Shown piece by piece: positions 1-5,245 of a stretch of 5,245 nucleotides of DNA (its first letter is position 1; every line of letters starts with the position of its first letter). This stretch comes from Bacillota bacterium (GTDB taxonomy: Bacteria; Bacillota; UBA5301; JASBVW01): positions 1-5,245 of the forward strand of contig JASBVW010000122.1 of NCBI GenBank assembly GCA_029961005.1, given 5' to 3'. Both the position numbers and the translations under genes were made by a program. The notes beneath the pieces were generated by a model, which made no database searches, had not been told where the DNA came from, and saw only the letters and a list, made by a program, of their open reading frames with translations.

Positions 1-483
1 CCCCAGGTGGAGACGGACGTCAAACCGGGCTTGCGCTATCAGCGGGAGTTCAGGCCGGGTTTCACCGGAGGCGTGGATCTCGGTGCCACCGTAGGCAACA
101 GGGCCGATGGGTGGAAGGTGTGCTCCGTTCAGGAAAGCGGGCAGTTGCGAGGGCGCCTGCCCCGGGATTGGGTGCTGGACCTGACTCTCACTCACCACGG
201 CACGCTGGCTCAGACGGGCCAGTGGCTGCAAGCGGCCACGGCCGGCGCTTCGGTGAGCCGGGTATTGCGCACCGGTGCCAGCGCCAGCCTGTCCTATCGC
301 TGGGGGGTTTCGGCCTCCAGCGAAGAAGGGAGGAGCCAAGAGGCGGCCTTGCGCTGGGCGGAGCCCTGGTGGATAGGGACTTACTTTGCGGAAGCCCGGT
401 GGAGCCAGCGCTCTAAGAGCAGCGACCCCCTCTACACCCGGGAGTGGTGGTGGGTGAGCACGGGCATGCGGATTGCTTTCTGA
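1..483 (+). CDS. Outer-membrane beta-barrel protein, C-terminal part (5' end outside window)
   Basis: The reading frame is open from base 1 and stops with TGA at 481-483, so about 160 C-terminal residues are visible and the true start lies upstream. The protein alternates polar and hydrophobic or aromatic residues in short strand-like stretches (for example WVLDLTLTHHGTL, ASASLSYRWGVSAS, WIGTYFAEARWS) separated by Gly/Ser/charged turns, as in transmembrane beta-barrels. It ends in WWWVSTGMRIAF, and a terminal Phe after an alternating aromatic strand is the classical recognition signal for BamA-assisted insertion. There are no haem motifs, and one Cys (in WKVCSVQ). The nonahaem cytochrome gene starts 33 bases downstream, so co-transcription is likely. 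This suggests a porin-like partner of the cytochrome, as in porin-cytochrome complexes. The specific family is not recognised. The barrel call is fairly firm and the conduit role is inferred. Confidence 0.72.
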   Translation, partial: PQVETDVKPGLRYQREFRPGFTGGVDLGATVGNRADGWKVCSVQESGQLRGRLPRDWVLDLTLTHHGTLAQTGQWLQAATAGASVSRVLRTGASASLSYRWGVSASSEEGRSQEAALRWAEPWWIGTYFAEARWSQRSKSSDPLYTREWWWVSTGMRIAF

Positions 484-516
484 AGGCCCAAGCTGACAAG
501 AAAGGCGGAAGCGGAG

Positions 517-1776
517 ATGTGGGGAAGGCGAAGGGGTCAAGCAGGAAACCAAGGAGTGTTTGCCATGCTGGGGGCTCTGGTGCTGCTGGTGGCTACAGGA
601 GCCCTGACCTGGGCGGCCTCAGCGGAGCTGAAAGCCGGCAAGGTGAGGTTTACACCCCACGGCGACCCCGCAACCAATCCCAGAGGATGCCTGACCTGCC
701 ACAGCGTCCACGGCGGCTCGCCCGACTCTAGGCTCATGTTCCGGGAGGGTGGAGACCAGGAGGCCATGCCCCTTTGCATCACCTGCCACGGGGAGAGGAG
801 CAGCCCGCCCGGTTTTCCCGGCCCCCTGGTCTACCGGCAGTTTTCGGCCCACAGCAATTCGATCACGGGAGCCCAGTGGGCGGGGACCCAGTTTTTACCC
901 GGCGACTGCCTGAATTGCCACTCTATCCACTTTCCAGAGACCACTCAGGGGCTCTTGCGGAAGGACAACGCTGATAATGGGCTTTGCTTGGCCTGCCACG
1001 GCAAAGGCCGGCGTCCGTGGGGCAGATGGCCCGGGAAAGAAGCCTATAATGTCTCGGCCCATTTTGCTGCTCCTTTGGCGGAAGGTGTGCGCCGGTCTGA
1101 TCCCTCCCGGCCTGCTTTTCCCGGTCAGTGTGTGAACTGCCACAACCCCCACGGCTGGGAAGACCAGGTGGGAGGGGGCTTCCCTGAAAAACTGCTCTGG
1201 ACCAGGGAGCCGGAGTTATGTTTCCTGTGCCACGAAGAGCAGCGAGAGGAGTTTACACAAGTGGGGATCGACTCGCGCCATAAGGTGGATTGGCCGGAGC
1301 AAGGGATCTCCTGTTCTGATTGCCATAATCCGCATCTGGTGTGGCCTGCTGCCACGGGCTCTCTGGTCTCCGACCCGGATCGGCCCAATGAGTTGCTGGC
1401 CTTTCCTGAATGGGCCTATAGCGTGCGCACGCGGGCCTTTGACGACTTCTGCCTGCGCTGCCACGACGGCACTTGGCCTAATGCCGTGGATATCCGGCGG
1501 GAGATCAGCGAGCTCAACCCTCCTCCCGGCGGGTATGCCGGGCGATTCAGCTGGTTCAGGTATCCGGGCAGCTCCGGATCAAACCTCCACTACCTGCACG
1601 TCATAGGCTTTGGCTACGGTTGTCCGAACTGCCATAATGCCCACTCTAGCACTGGCACCTCCGGCATTAACCGGGGGCGCAACCTGCCCTCGTGGATCCG
1701 GGTCAACGAATTTATTGAGGGCTACCGCAATATGGACTCCTGCGGAGGAGGACTACCGGGCTTTGTGTGCCATTAG
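517..1776 (+). CDS. Secreted nonahaem (possibly decahaem) c-type cytochrome, paired-CXXCH type
   Basis: The protein has 419 residues. A basic n-region (RRR at 4-6) and a hydrophobic core at about 15-31, ending near WAASA-E, form a Sec signal peptide, so it acts in the periplasm or at the cell surface. Nine CXXCH haem sites begin at residues 58, 87, 131, 157, 205, 235, 266, 312 and 369. They alternate: odd sites have the form CXXCHXXH (CLTCHSVH, CLNCHSIH, CVNCHNPH, CSDCHNPH, CPNCHNAH), even sites lack the second His. This is the doubled-CXXCH arrangement of multihaem electron carriers. The last residues contain C409-X8-C418-H419, exactly where an even partner for site nine is expected. ATG 517 is preferred for the charged n-region and AAAGGCGG at 501-508. 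An in-frame ATG at 565 has a better site (AAGGAG, 551-556) but would leave an uncharged leader. The role is electron transfer, probably with the upstream barrel. The redox partner is unknown, and I do not recognise a named orthologue. Confidence 0.93.
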   Translation: MWGRRRGQAGNQGVFAMLGALVLLVATGALTWAASAELKAGKVRFTPHGDPATNPRGCLTCHSVHGGSPDSRLMFREGGDQEAMPLCITCHGERSSPPGFPGPLVYRQFSAHSNSITGAQWAGTQFLPGDCLNCHSIHFPETTQGLLRKDNADNGLCLACHGKGRRPWGRWPGKEAYNVSAHFAAPLAEGVRRSDPSRPAFPGQCVNCHNPHGWEDQVGGGFPEKLLWTREPELCFLCHEEQREEFTQVGIDSRHKVDWPEQGISCSDCHNPHLVWPAATGSLVSDPDRPNELLAFPEWAYSVRTRAFDDFCLRCHDGTWPNAVDIRREISELNPPPGGYAGRFSWFRYPGSSGSNLHYLHVIGFGYGCPNCHNAHSSTGTSGINRGRNLPSWIRVNEFIEGYRNMDSCGGGLPGFVCH

Positions 1777-1816
1777 TGAGGCAGAACCAGGCGATTCAAG
1801 GAGAGTGACGGTCCCG

Positions 1817-1835
1817 GGGGGCATTGCCCCCTTTT
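1817..1835 (+). terminator. Probable intrinsic terminator after the nonahaem cytochrome gene
   Basis: A six-base all-G/C stem (GGGGGC 1817-1822, GCCCCC 1826-1831) with an ATT loop is followed by TTTT at 1832-1835 and a second T run shortly after (1841-1843). It lies about 40 bases past the cytochrome stop and before the next promoter. The stem is short and the T tract is interrupted, so termination may be partial. Confidence 0.65.
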
Positions 1836-1861
1836 CCACTTTTCGGGGCAAAGTGTGTCGA

Positions 1862-2003
1862 ACTTCTTTCACGGAAAATATCAGATAAGGCAGGAAAAGA
1901 AAGATTAAAGAAGATTGTGGGCACTAACGTGGAACAAAATTAAAAATACGCCTGTCAAAGCCTAAATATTGACCAATTTTAGACTCAATGGTATAATATG
2001 TCT
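1862..2003. other. AT-rich intergenic island upstream of the NHL gene
   Basis: Within the 304-base gap between genes (1777-2080), this part is clearly richer in A and T than anything else in the window, with purine-rich runs around 1875-1920 and A-rich runs around 1935-1948. I see no convincing reading frame or RNA gene on either strand. It contains the promoter at 1969-1997. It could act as an UP-element or regulator-binding region, but no clear operator repeat is visible. Confidence 0.5.
1969..1997 (+). promoter_or_regulatory. Housekeeping-sigma promoter driving the NHL (and probably tetrahaem) unit
   Basis: The -35 element TTGACC (1969-1974) is five of six to consensus. A 17-base spacer separates it from a perfect -10 TATAAT (1992-1997), which is preceded by TGG (1989-1991), giving an extended -10. 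Transcription should begin near 2004, giving a leader of about 77 bases before the ATG at 2081. The match to the sigma-70/sigma-A consensus is unusually good for such a G+C-rich region and suggests strong basal expression. Confidence 0.88.
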
Positions 2004-2066
2004 GGTTTGAGAGGAAGCGCCAGCCCGCCCCGGTATTATGTGGTAGCGCGACAGCCACGAGAGGAT

Positions 2067-2080
2067 GAGGTGGGGAGAGG
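2067..2080 (+). promoter_or_regulatory. Ribosome-binding site of the NHL gene
   Basis: GAGGTGG at 2067-2073 resembles the GAGGTGA core complementary to the 16S rRNA 3' end and sits seven bases before ATG 2081. It supports that start over the out-of-frame ATG at 2065. Confidence 0.6.
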
Positions 2081-3241
2081 ATGCGCCATGCTCGCCAGGT
2101 AAAACCGAGCCGCCGCGCCCCTGCAGATACCGGCGCCGCATCCACGGCCCGGGCTGTAACTCCGGTAGCCGCGGGTGCGTTACTTCTTTCCTTCTCCCTG
2201 CTGGCTGCAGCCTTGAGCCGGCCGATGCTTGTGTCATCGGTGCCGGCGCTCTCTTCAGCCGCCTTCATTTCGGCCCCTGCCTCCGCCTTTGCTGCTTCGG
2301 CTCCGGCGGCCGCAGCGGCCCCTACCCCGACGGCGGGACAGCGGGCCCCTCAGCCTATTCGGGAGTACCCCATCAAATATCTGGACAGTTTGACGGGCCA
2401 GAAGTCCCAAAGCTCCTTCTGGAATTTTCTCTTAGGGCCGGAGCGCGCTCTGGCTCTGCAGAAACCCCACGCCGTGGCGGTGGACCCGGAGACGGGAGCC
2501 ATCTACGTCACCGACACCGCCCTGCACCAGGTCTTCGTCTTTGACCAGAAAGGGCAGTTCCTGCGCACCCTGGGCGAGGGGTACCTGCTGAGCCCCGTAG
2601 GCGTGGCGGTGGCGGAGGGCAAGCTCTTCGTCAGCGATTCGGCCCTCAAGCGCATAGTGGTCTTCAATGCCGAGGGCAAGCGCGTCCGGGAGTTCGGCCA
2701 CTTCCTGGGAGAGGAGGAGAACCTGGAGCGCCCCACGGGCCTCGACGTGGACCGCCGGCGCAGGCTCCTTTACGTGGCCGATGCCCTGCGCCATGCAGTG
2801 CTGGTCTACACCCTGGAGGGCAACTTCGTGCGCCGCATCGGCCAGCGGGGGGTAGGGGAGGGCCAGTTCAACTTCCCCGTGGACGTCAAGGTGGGTCCTG
2901 AGGGGCGGATTTACGTGGCCGACACCCTCAACTACCGGGTGCAGGTCCTGGATGGCGAGGGGCGGTTCCTCTTCCGCTTCGGCCAGATCGGCGACGGCCT
3001 GGGGGACCTGCCGCGCCCCAAGGGTCTGGCGGTGGACGGAGGGGGGCGCATCTACGTCACCGACTGCTACCTCCACGTGGTGCAGGTCTTTGACCCGACC
3101 GGCCGGGTGGAGTTCTTCTTCGGCCAGCCCGGCCGCGACCCGGCCCGGTTTTTCCTGCCGGCGGGGATCGCCGTGGACCGGGAGGGGCGCATCCTGGTGG
3201 CGGACGGGGGGAATCGCCGGGTCCAAGTTTTAAAGCTGTAA
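2081..3241 (+). CDS. Secreted or membrane-anchored six-bladed NHL-repeat beta-propeller protein
   Basis: The protein has 386 residues. A basic N-terminus (R/K at 2, 5, 8, 11, 12) precedes a hydrophobic stretch at about 28-46 that can serve as signal peptide or membrane anchor, then an Ala/Pro/Ser-rich linker to about residue 92. Six NHL repeats follow, at roughly 125-166, 167-207, 213-256, 260-303, 308-349 and 356-386, each of the form P-x-G-(I/V)-A-V-D ... (I/L)-Y-V-(A/T)-D ... V-x-V-(F/L/Y). The segment REYPIKYLDSL (94-104) probably supplies the strand that closes the ring. No lipobox Cys is seen; the only Cys is C328. NHL propellers are protein-binding or ligand-binding scaffolds without one conserved catalytic activity. 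Secreted members lie next to extracellular cytochrome genes in Geobacter-type organisms. Its own promoter and the absence of a T-tract terminator before the tetrahaem gene suggest co-expression with it. A role in cytochrome export, assembly or tethering is inferred. Confidence 0.9.
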   Translation: MRHARQVKPSRRAPADTGAASTARAVTPVAAGALLLSFSLLAAALSRPMLVSSVPALSSAAFISAPASAFAASAPAAAAAPTPTAGQRAPQPIREYPIKYLDSLTGQKSQSSFWNFLLGPERALALQKPHAVAVDPETGAIYVTDTALHQVFVFDQKGQFLRTLGEGYLLSPVGVAVAEGKLFVSDSALKRIVVFNAEGKRVREFGHFLGEEENLERPTGLDVDRRRRLLYVADALRHAVLVYTLEGNFVRRIGQRGVGEGQFNFPVDVKVGPEGRIYVADTLNYRVQVLDGEGRFLFRFGQIGDGLGDLPRPKGLAVDGGGRIYVTDCYLHVVQVFDPTGRVEFFFGQPGRDPARFFLPAGIAVDREGRILVADGGNRRVQVLKL

Positions 3242-3337
3242 ACCCGCGCTTCAGGTCGGCCCGGCTGCGGGCAGAGCCGCCGGCTTAAATCAACAACCGG
3301 CCTAGCTGCTTTGGCTGCCTGAGGCGCAGGTGAGGTT

Positions 3338-3362
3338 TCTTGCGGCGGACGCGGCCGCAAGA
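3338..3362 (+). promoter_or_regulatory. Perfect 9-bp hairpin in the leader of the tetrahaem cytochrome gene
   Basis: TCTTGCGGC (3338-3346) and GCCGCAAGA (3354-3362) form a perfect nine-base-pair stem with a seven-base loop, GGACGCG. No T tract follows, so it is not an ordinary terminator. It ends 16 bases before the ribosome-binding site, leaving that site free. It could protect or define the 5' end of a processed mRNA, raising cytochrome output relative to the NHL protein, or mark a protein-binding palindrome. The structure is visible; the function is a guess. Confidence 0.6.
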
Positions 3363-3378
3363 GGAGCACTTGCAGATG

Positions 3379-3390
3379 AAAGGAGGTGAT
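3379..3390 (+). promoter_or_regulatory. Near-perfect ribosome-binding site of the tetrahaem cytochrome gene
   Basis: AAAGGAGGTGAT complements the 3' end of bacterial 16S rRNA over almost its full length, with eight bases between GGAGG and ATG 3395. This fixes the start at 3395. The in-frame GTG at 3386 lies inside the ribosome-binding site and is unlikely to initiate. Such a strong site suggests an abundant product. Confidence 0.9.
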
Positions 3391-3394
3391 AAAG

Positions 3395-4168
3395 ATGAAG
3401 AGGCTGGCGATCCTGGGCCTCGCTGTCCTGGTTGTTGCCCTCCTGGGCGGCACAGCCCTGGGCGAGATCGTCTACAAGTCAGGCGGGTACATCGCCGGGA
3501 GCAAGCACGACTTCCGCGCTTCCACGACCTATACCAACCTGGCGACCAGCCTGACCCCCGGCTACTCCGCAGAACTCGGCCCGGACTTTGTCCCGGCCGG
3601 GGCGGAGATCTGCCGGGCCTGCCACGTCCCGCACAATGCGGTGGAGGCGTTCCGCATCTGGACGCGGGACTATGTAGACGAATCCGGGCTGAGCCTGGTC
3701 ATCACCGACGAGAAGGGGTCGGTGGAGAGCTCCTCCACCCTCTGCATGCAGTGCCACGATGGGACCATCGCCTTTGGCGGTACGCCGCCGGTGGCCGACA
3801 CCATCGGGAACGCGTCCAACCTGGGCGCCGACCTGAGTAACGACCATCCGGTGAACAAACAGTGCGACTGGGCGGCCGGGAAGGTCGATGCGGCTACGGC
3901 CGGCTCCCACGGGCCGTACATCACCATCTACGGCAAGCAGATCGTGGCCGAACCGTCGTCCCACAACCAGGGCTCCTCGCCGATCGACCTGGTCTACACC
4001 GTGGCCGCCGATGGCACTGGGCATGGGTACATCACCTGCGCCAGCTGCCACAACGTGCACGGCATGAACCAGGTGGACACGGTCACCGGCACCACCAAGA
4101 AGGTGGCCAAGTTCCTGGTGATGGACAACACGGGCAGCGCTCTCTGCCAGGCCTGCCACGGCAAGTGA
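3395..4168 (+). CDS. Secreted tetrahaem c-type cytochrome, OmcE-like; candidate cytochrome-filament subunit
   Basis: The protein has 257 residues. A classic Sec signal peptide (MKRLAILGLAVLVVALLGGT, cleavage near ALG-E, about residue 23) shows export. Four CXXCH sites are at residues 73 (CRACH), 117 (CMQCH), 215 (CASCH) and 251 (CQACH, two residues from the end). Motif order is SKHDF (36-40), EICRACHVPHN (71-81), a Trp at 89, SSTLCMQCHDGT (113-124), NDHPVN (149-154), ITCASCHNVHG (213-223) and SALCQACH. This matches the small cytochromes typified by Geobacter OmcE, whose relatives, including archaeal ones, assemble into extracellular haem-chain filaments. Seven His lie outside CXXCH (38, 80, 151, 172, 190, 210, 222), enough for bis-His ligation of four haems. 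A lone Cys is at 157. The gene has a very strong ribosome-binding site and its own terminator. The cytochrome call is firm, the OmcE-like call is likely, and polymerisation is inferred. It could instead be a monomeric carrier. Confidence 0.92.
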   Translation: MKRLAILGLAVLVVALLGGTALGEIVYKSGGYIAGSKHDFRASTTYTNLATSLTPGYSAELGPDFVPAGAEICRACHVPHNAVEAFRIWTRDYVDESGLSLVITDEKGSVESSSTLCMQCHDGTIAFGGTPPVADTIGNASNLGADLSNDHPVNKQCDWAAGKVDAATAGSHGPYITIYGKQIVAEPSSHNQGSSPIDLVYTVAADGTGHGYITCASCHNVHGMNQVDTVTGTTKKVAKFLVMDNTGSALCQACHGK

Positions 4169-4194
4169 TCTGCGCACACGTGACACCGTAGCCT

Positions 4195-4235
4195 GGGGGC
4201 CGGTGGCTCGGCGGGGCCTCCGGCCCCCCCTTTTT
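4195..4235 (+). terminator. Strong intrinsic terminator after the tetrahaem cytochrome gene
   Basis: GGGGGCCGG (4195-4203) pairs perfectly with CCGGCCCCC (4220-4228), and TTTTT follows at 4231-4235. A competing inner hairpin, GGGGCC (4213-4218) with GGCCCC (4222-4227) and a three-base loop, lies closer to the T tract. Either form would end transcription, so the downstream barrel gene probably depends on readthrough or on a promoter of its own. Confidence 0.88.
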
Positions 4236-4349
4236 ATCCTGGCCGGTCGAGCCTGCCCGTCACTTTATTTATCGTCCTGGCTGGGCTGGAACTTGAGGAA
4301 AAAAGTAGGCAAGGCAGGCTCTCCCACGGCGGCGGACGGGGGGAAGCCA

Positions 4350-5245
4350 GTGCGCTCAGTGAAGGCCCCGGTGGGGGCGTCGGTGGGATTGGTGATTTTC
4401 TTTGGCCTTTTGGTAAATCGCACCGCAACTGCTCAGGAGCTGGTGCACCTTTCGGGCTCGCTGGGGGTAACCGCCCTTTATCAAGGGGATCTGAACGATC
4501 CCTCGCGGGACCGCTTCTCCCTGGCCGGCGATTACCGATTGGGGCTGGGGGGACCCCTGGGCAGTCCCCGCCTGGGCACGTATCAGGTGGGGCTCACGGC
4601 CCGGCGCTGGCTTTATACCTCTGGGAACAGTGAGACCAGTAGCAACGGGGGGGCGCAGGTCCGGGGTTATGACCTCTCGGCCAGCTTCTTCCCGCAGGGG
4701 CGGCTGCGCCTCTCCCTGTGGACGCACGCGGACTACCTGAGCCGCTCGGACGACTGGCGGACGGCGGACGTGGAGAGTTCCTTCTTCCGGGCGGTGGGAG
4801 ACCTTCCGCAGCGCATTACCCTGGACTACTTCTACTCGGCCAATCGCACCCTCAGCTACAGCGACCTCCTCAGCAACGAACCGGCGGGAGATCAGACGGT
4901 GCGCCAGCACTCCCTGCGCCTGGGGCGGAGGCTGACCTTGCCCCAGGCGGAACTGGAGCTCTCTTCCGAGGCGACCCTGGCGGAGGCGGCGGACAACCTG
5001 CACCCGGAGCAGGGGTCCGGGCGGGGCGAGATGTGGCGCCTGGGCGTCCGGTCTTCTTTCCCCCGGCGGCCGGGGTTTCTCTCCGCCCTGGAGGCCACTT
5101 GCGGTTACGAGCGGCCGCTGGCAAAAAGTCCACCGACGGGGAGCGGCCCGCCCGGCGGGGAGCTCCTCCCTCCCGTAGCGCCGGTGGCGGGCCACTGGGT
5201 AGGGGCGCGGGCGGAGTGGGAGTTTACCCCTCAGTGGCGGCTCCA
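4350..5245 (+). CDS. Probable outer-membrane beta-barrel protein, N-terminal part (3' end outside window)
   Basis: The frame stays open to the last base, so about 298 N-terminal residues are visible. From GTG 4350 the protein begins MRSVKAPVGASVGLVIFFGL and continues to TATA-QE, a good Sec signal peptide with cleavage near residue 28. A G-rich GGGGGGA at 4338-4344 precedes this start. GTG 4359, or TTG 4293 with a longer leader, are possible alternatives. The mature part alternates amphipathic strands and polar turns (for example VHLSGSLGVTALYQGD, YQVGLTARRWLYTS, GRLRLSLWTHADYLS, RITLDYFYSANRTLSYS), as in large barrels, with charged Gly/Pro-rich loops near residues 253-276. It has no haem motifs and one Cys (in EATCGYE). 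No clear promoter was found between the terminator at 4235 and the start. It resembles the upstream barrel in style, but different ends of the two are visible, so homology cannot be tested here. A porin-like role in electron transfer is inferred from context. Confidence 0.78.
   Translation, partial: MRSVKAPVGASVGLVIFFGLLVNRTATAQELVHLSGSLGVTALYQGDLNDPSRDRFSLAGDYRLGLGGPLGSPRLGTYQVGLTARRWLYTSGNSETSSNGGAQVRGYDLSASFFPQGRLRLSLWTHADYLSRSDDWRTADVESSFFRAVGDLPQRITLDYFYSANRTLSYSDLLSNEPAGDQTVRQHSLRLGRRLTLPQAELELSSEATLAEAADNLHPEQGSGRGEMWRLGVRSSFPRRPGFLSALEATCGYERPLAKSPPTGSGPPGGELLPPVAPVAGHWVGARAEWEFTPQWRL

Noticed and set aside
1856..1862. TGTCGAA, matching a Spo0A-box core
   Set aside because: A single seven-base match, more than 100 bases upstream of the promoter and with no second box; it is expected by chance.
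2432..3226. Long minus-strand open frame (264 codons) opposite the NHL gene
   Set aside because: It mirrors the repetitive NHL codons, giving a repeated His/Val/Asp-rich pattern. The + strand frame has six clear NHL repeats, a promoter and a ribosome-binding site.
3259..3302. Short G/C hairpins after the NHL stop codon as a terminator
   Set aside because: The stems are five bases or so and no T run follows, so transcription into the tetrahaem gene is not clearly blocked.
3311..3327. TTGGCTGCCTGAGGCGC as a sigma-54 -24/-12 promoter
   Set aside because: The spacing between the GG and GC elements is off by one, and the -12 element does not match TTGC.
3386..3394. GTG 3386 as an earlier start of the tetrahaem cytochrome
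   Set aside because: The GTG is part of the ribosome-binding site AAAGGAGGTGAT itself. ATG 3395 has correct spacing and begins a standard signal peptide.
3479..4186. Minus-strand open frame (235 codons) opposite the tetrahaem cytochrome
   Set aside because: Antisense shadow of a gene with four CXXCH motifs, a signal peptide and an ideal ribosome-binding site.
4356..5195. Long minus-strand open frame (279 codons) opposite the second barrel gene
   Set aside because: Pro/Arg-rich, low-complexity product typical of the antisense of G+C-rich coding DNA. The + strand frame has a signal peptide and barrel-like strands and stays open to the window end.
1..5245. CRISPR arrays, tRNA or rRNA genes, insertion sequences
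   Set aside because: No regularly spaced repeats outside the NHL coding repeats, no tRNA or rRNA features and no transposase or terminal inverted repeats were seen on either strand.

Overview
The window is about two-thirds G+C by eye. All supported genes lie on the + strand. It reads as part of an extracellular electron-transfer locus: two multihaem c-type cytochromes, a secreted six-bladed NHL beta-propeller, and two probable outer-membrane beta-barrels, one cut by each window edge. The barrel-like proteins, one of which ends in the terminal Phe expected of BamA substrates, point to a diderm. The expression signals look Gram-positive-like: a near-perfect AAAGGAGGTGAT ribosome-binding site and a TTGACC-N17-TATAAT promoter with an extended -10. 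Deep-branching diderm Firmicutes-like lineages or delta-proteobacteria-type metal reducers would fit. The sequence does not settle the taxon.

Layout: (1) 1-483, C-terminal part of a barrel protein. (2) 517-1776, a secreted cytochrome with nine CXXCH motifs and a possible tenth, unusual CX8CH motif at its very end. It follows the barrel by 33 bases and is closed by a modest hairpin terminator. (3) 1777-2080, a non-coding stretch with the terminator, an AT-rich island, a textbook promoter and a leader of about 77 bases. (4) 2081-3241, the NHL propeller protein. (5) 3242-3394, a spacer with a perfect 9-bp hairpin just before a very strong ribosome-binding site. (6) 3395-4168, a secreted tetrahaem cytochrome whose motif order resembles the OmcE-type cytochromes that polymerise into extracellular filaments, followed by a strong terminator. 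(7) 4350-5245, N-terminal part of a second barrel protein, open at the window edge.

Inferred working model: the barrels and the nine- or ten-haem cytochrome could form a porin-cytochrome-like route across the outer membrane. The tetrahaem protein could be an exported electron carrier or a cytochrome-filament ('nanowire') subunit. The NHL propeller could be an export, assembly or scaffold partner, since such propellers are known beside cytochrome genes in Geobacter-type organisms. Haem sites, signal peptides and barrel features are read from the sequence. Filament formation and physical interaction are inference.
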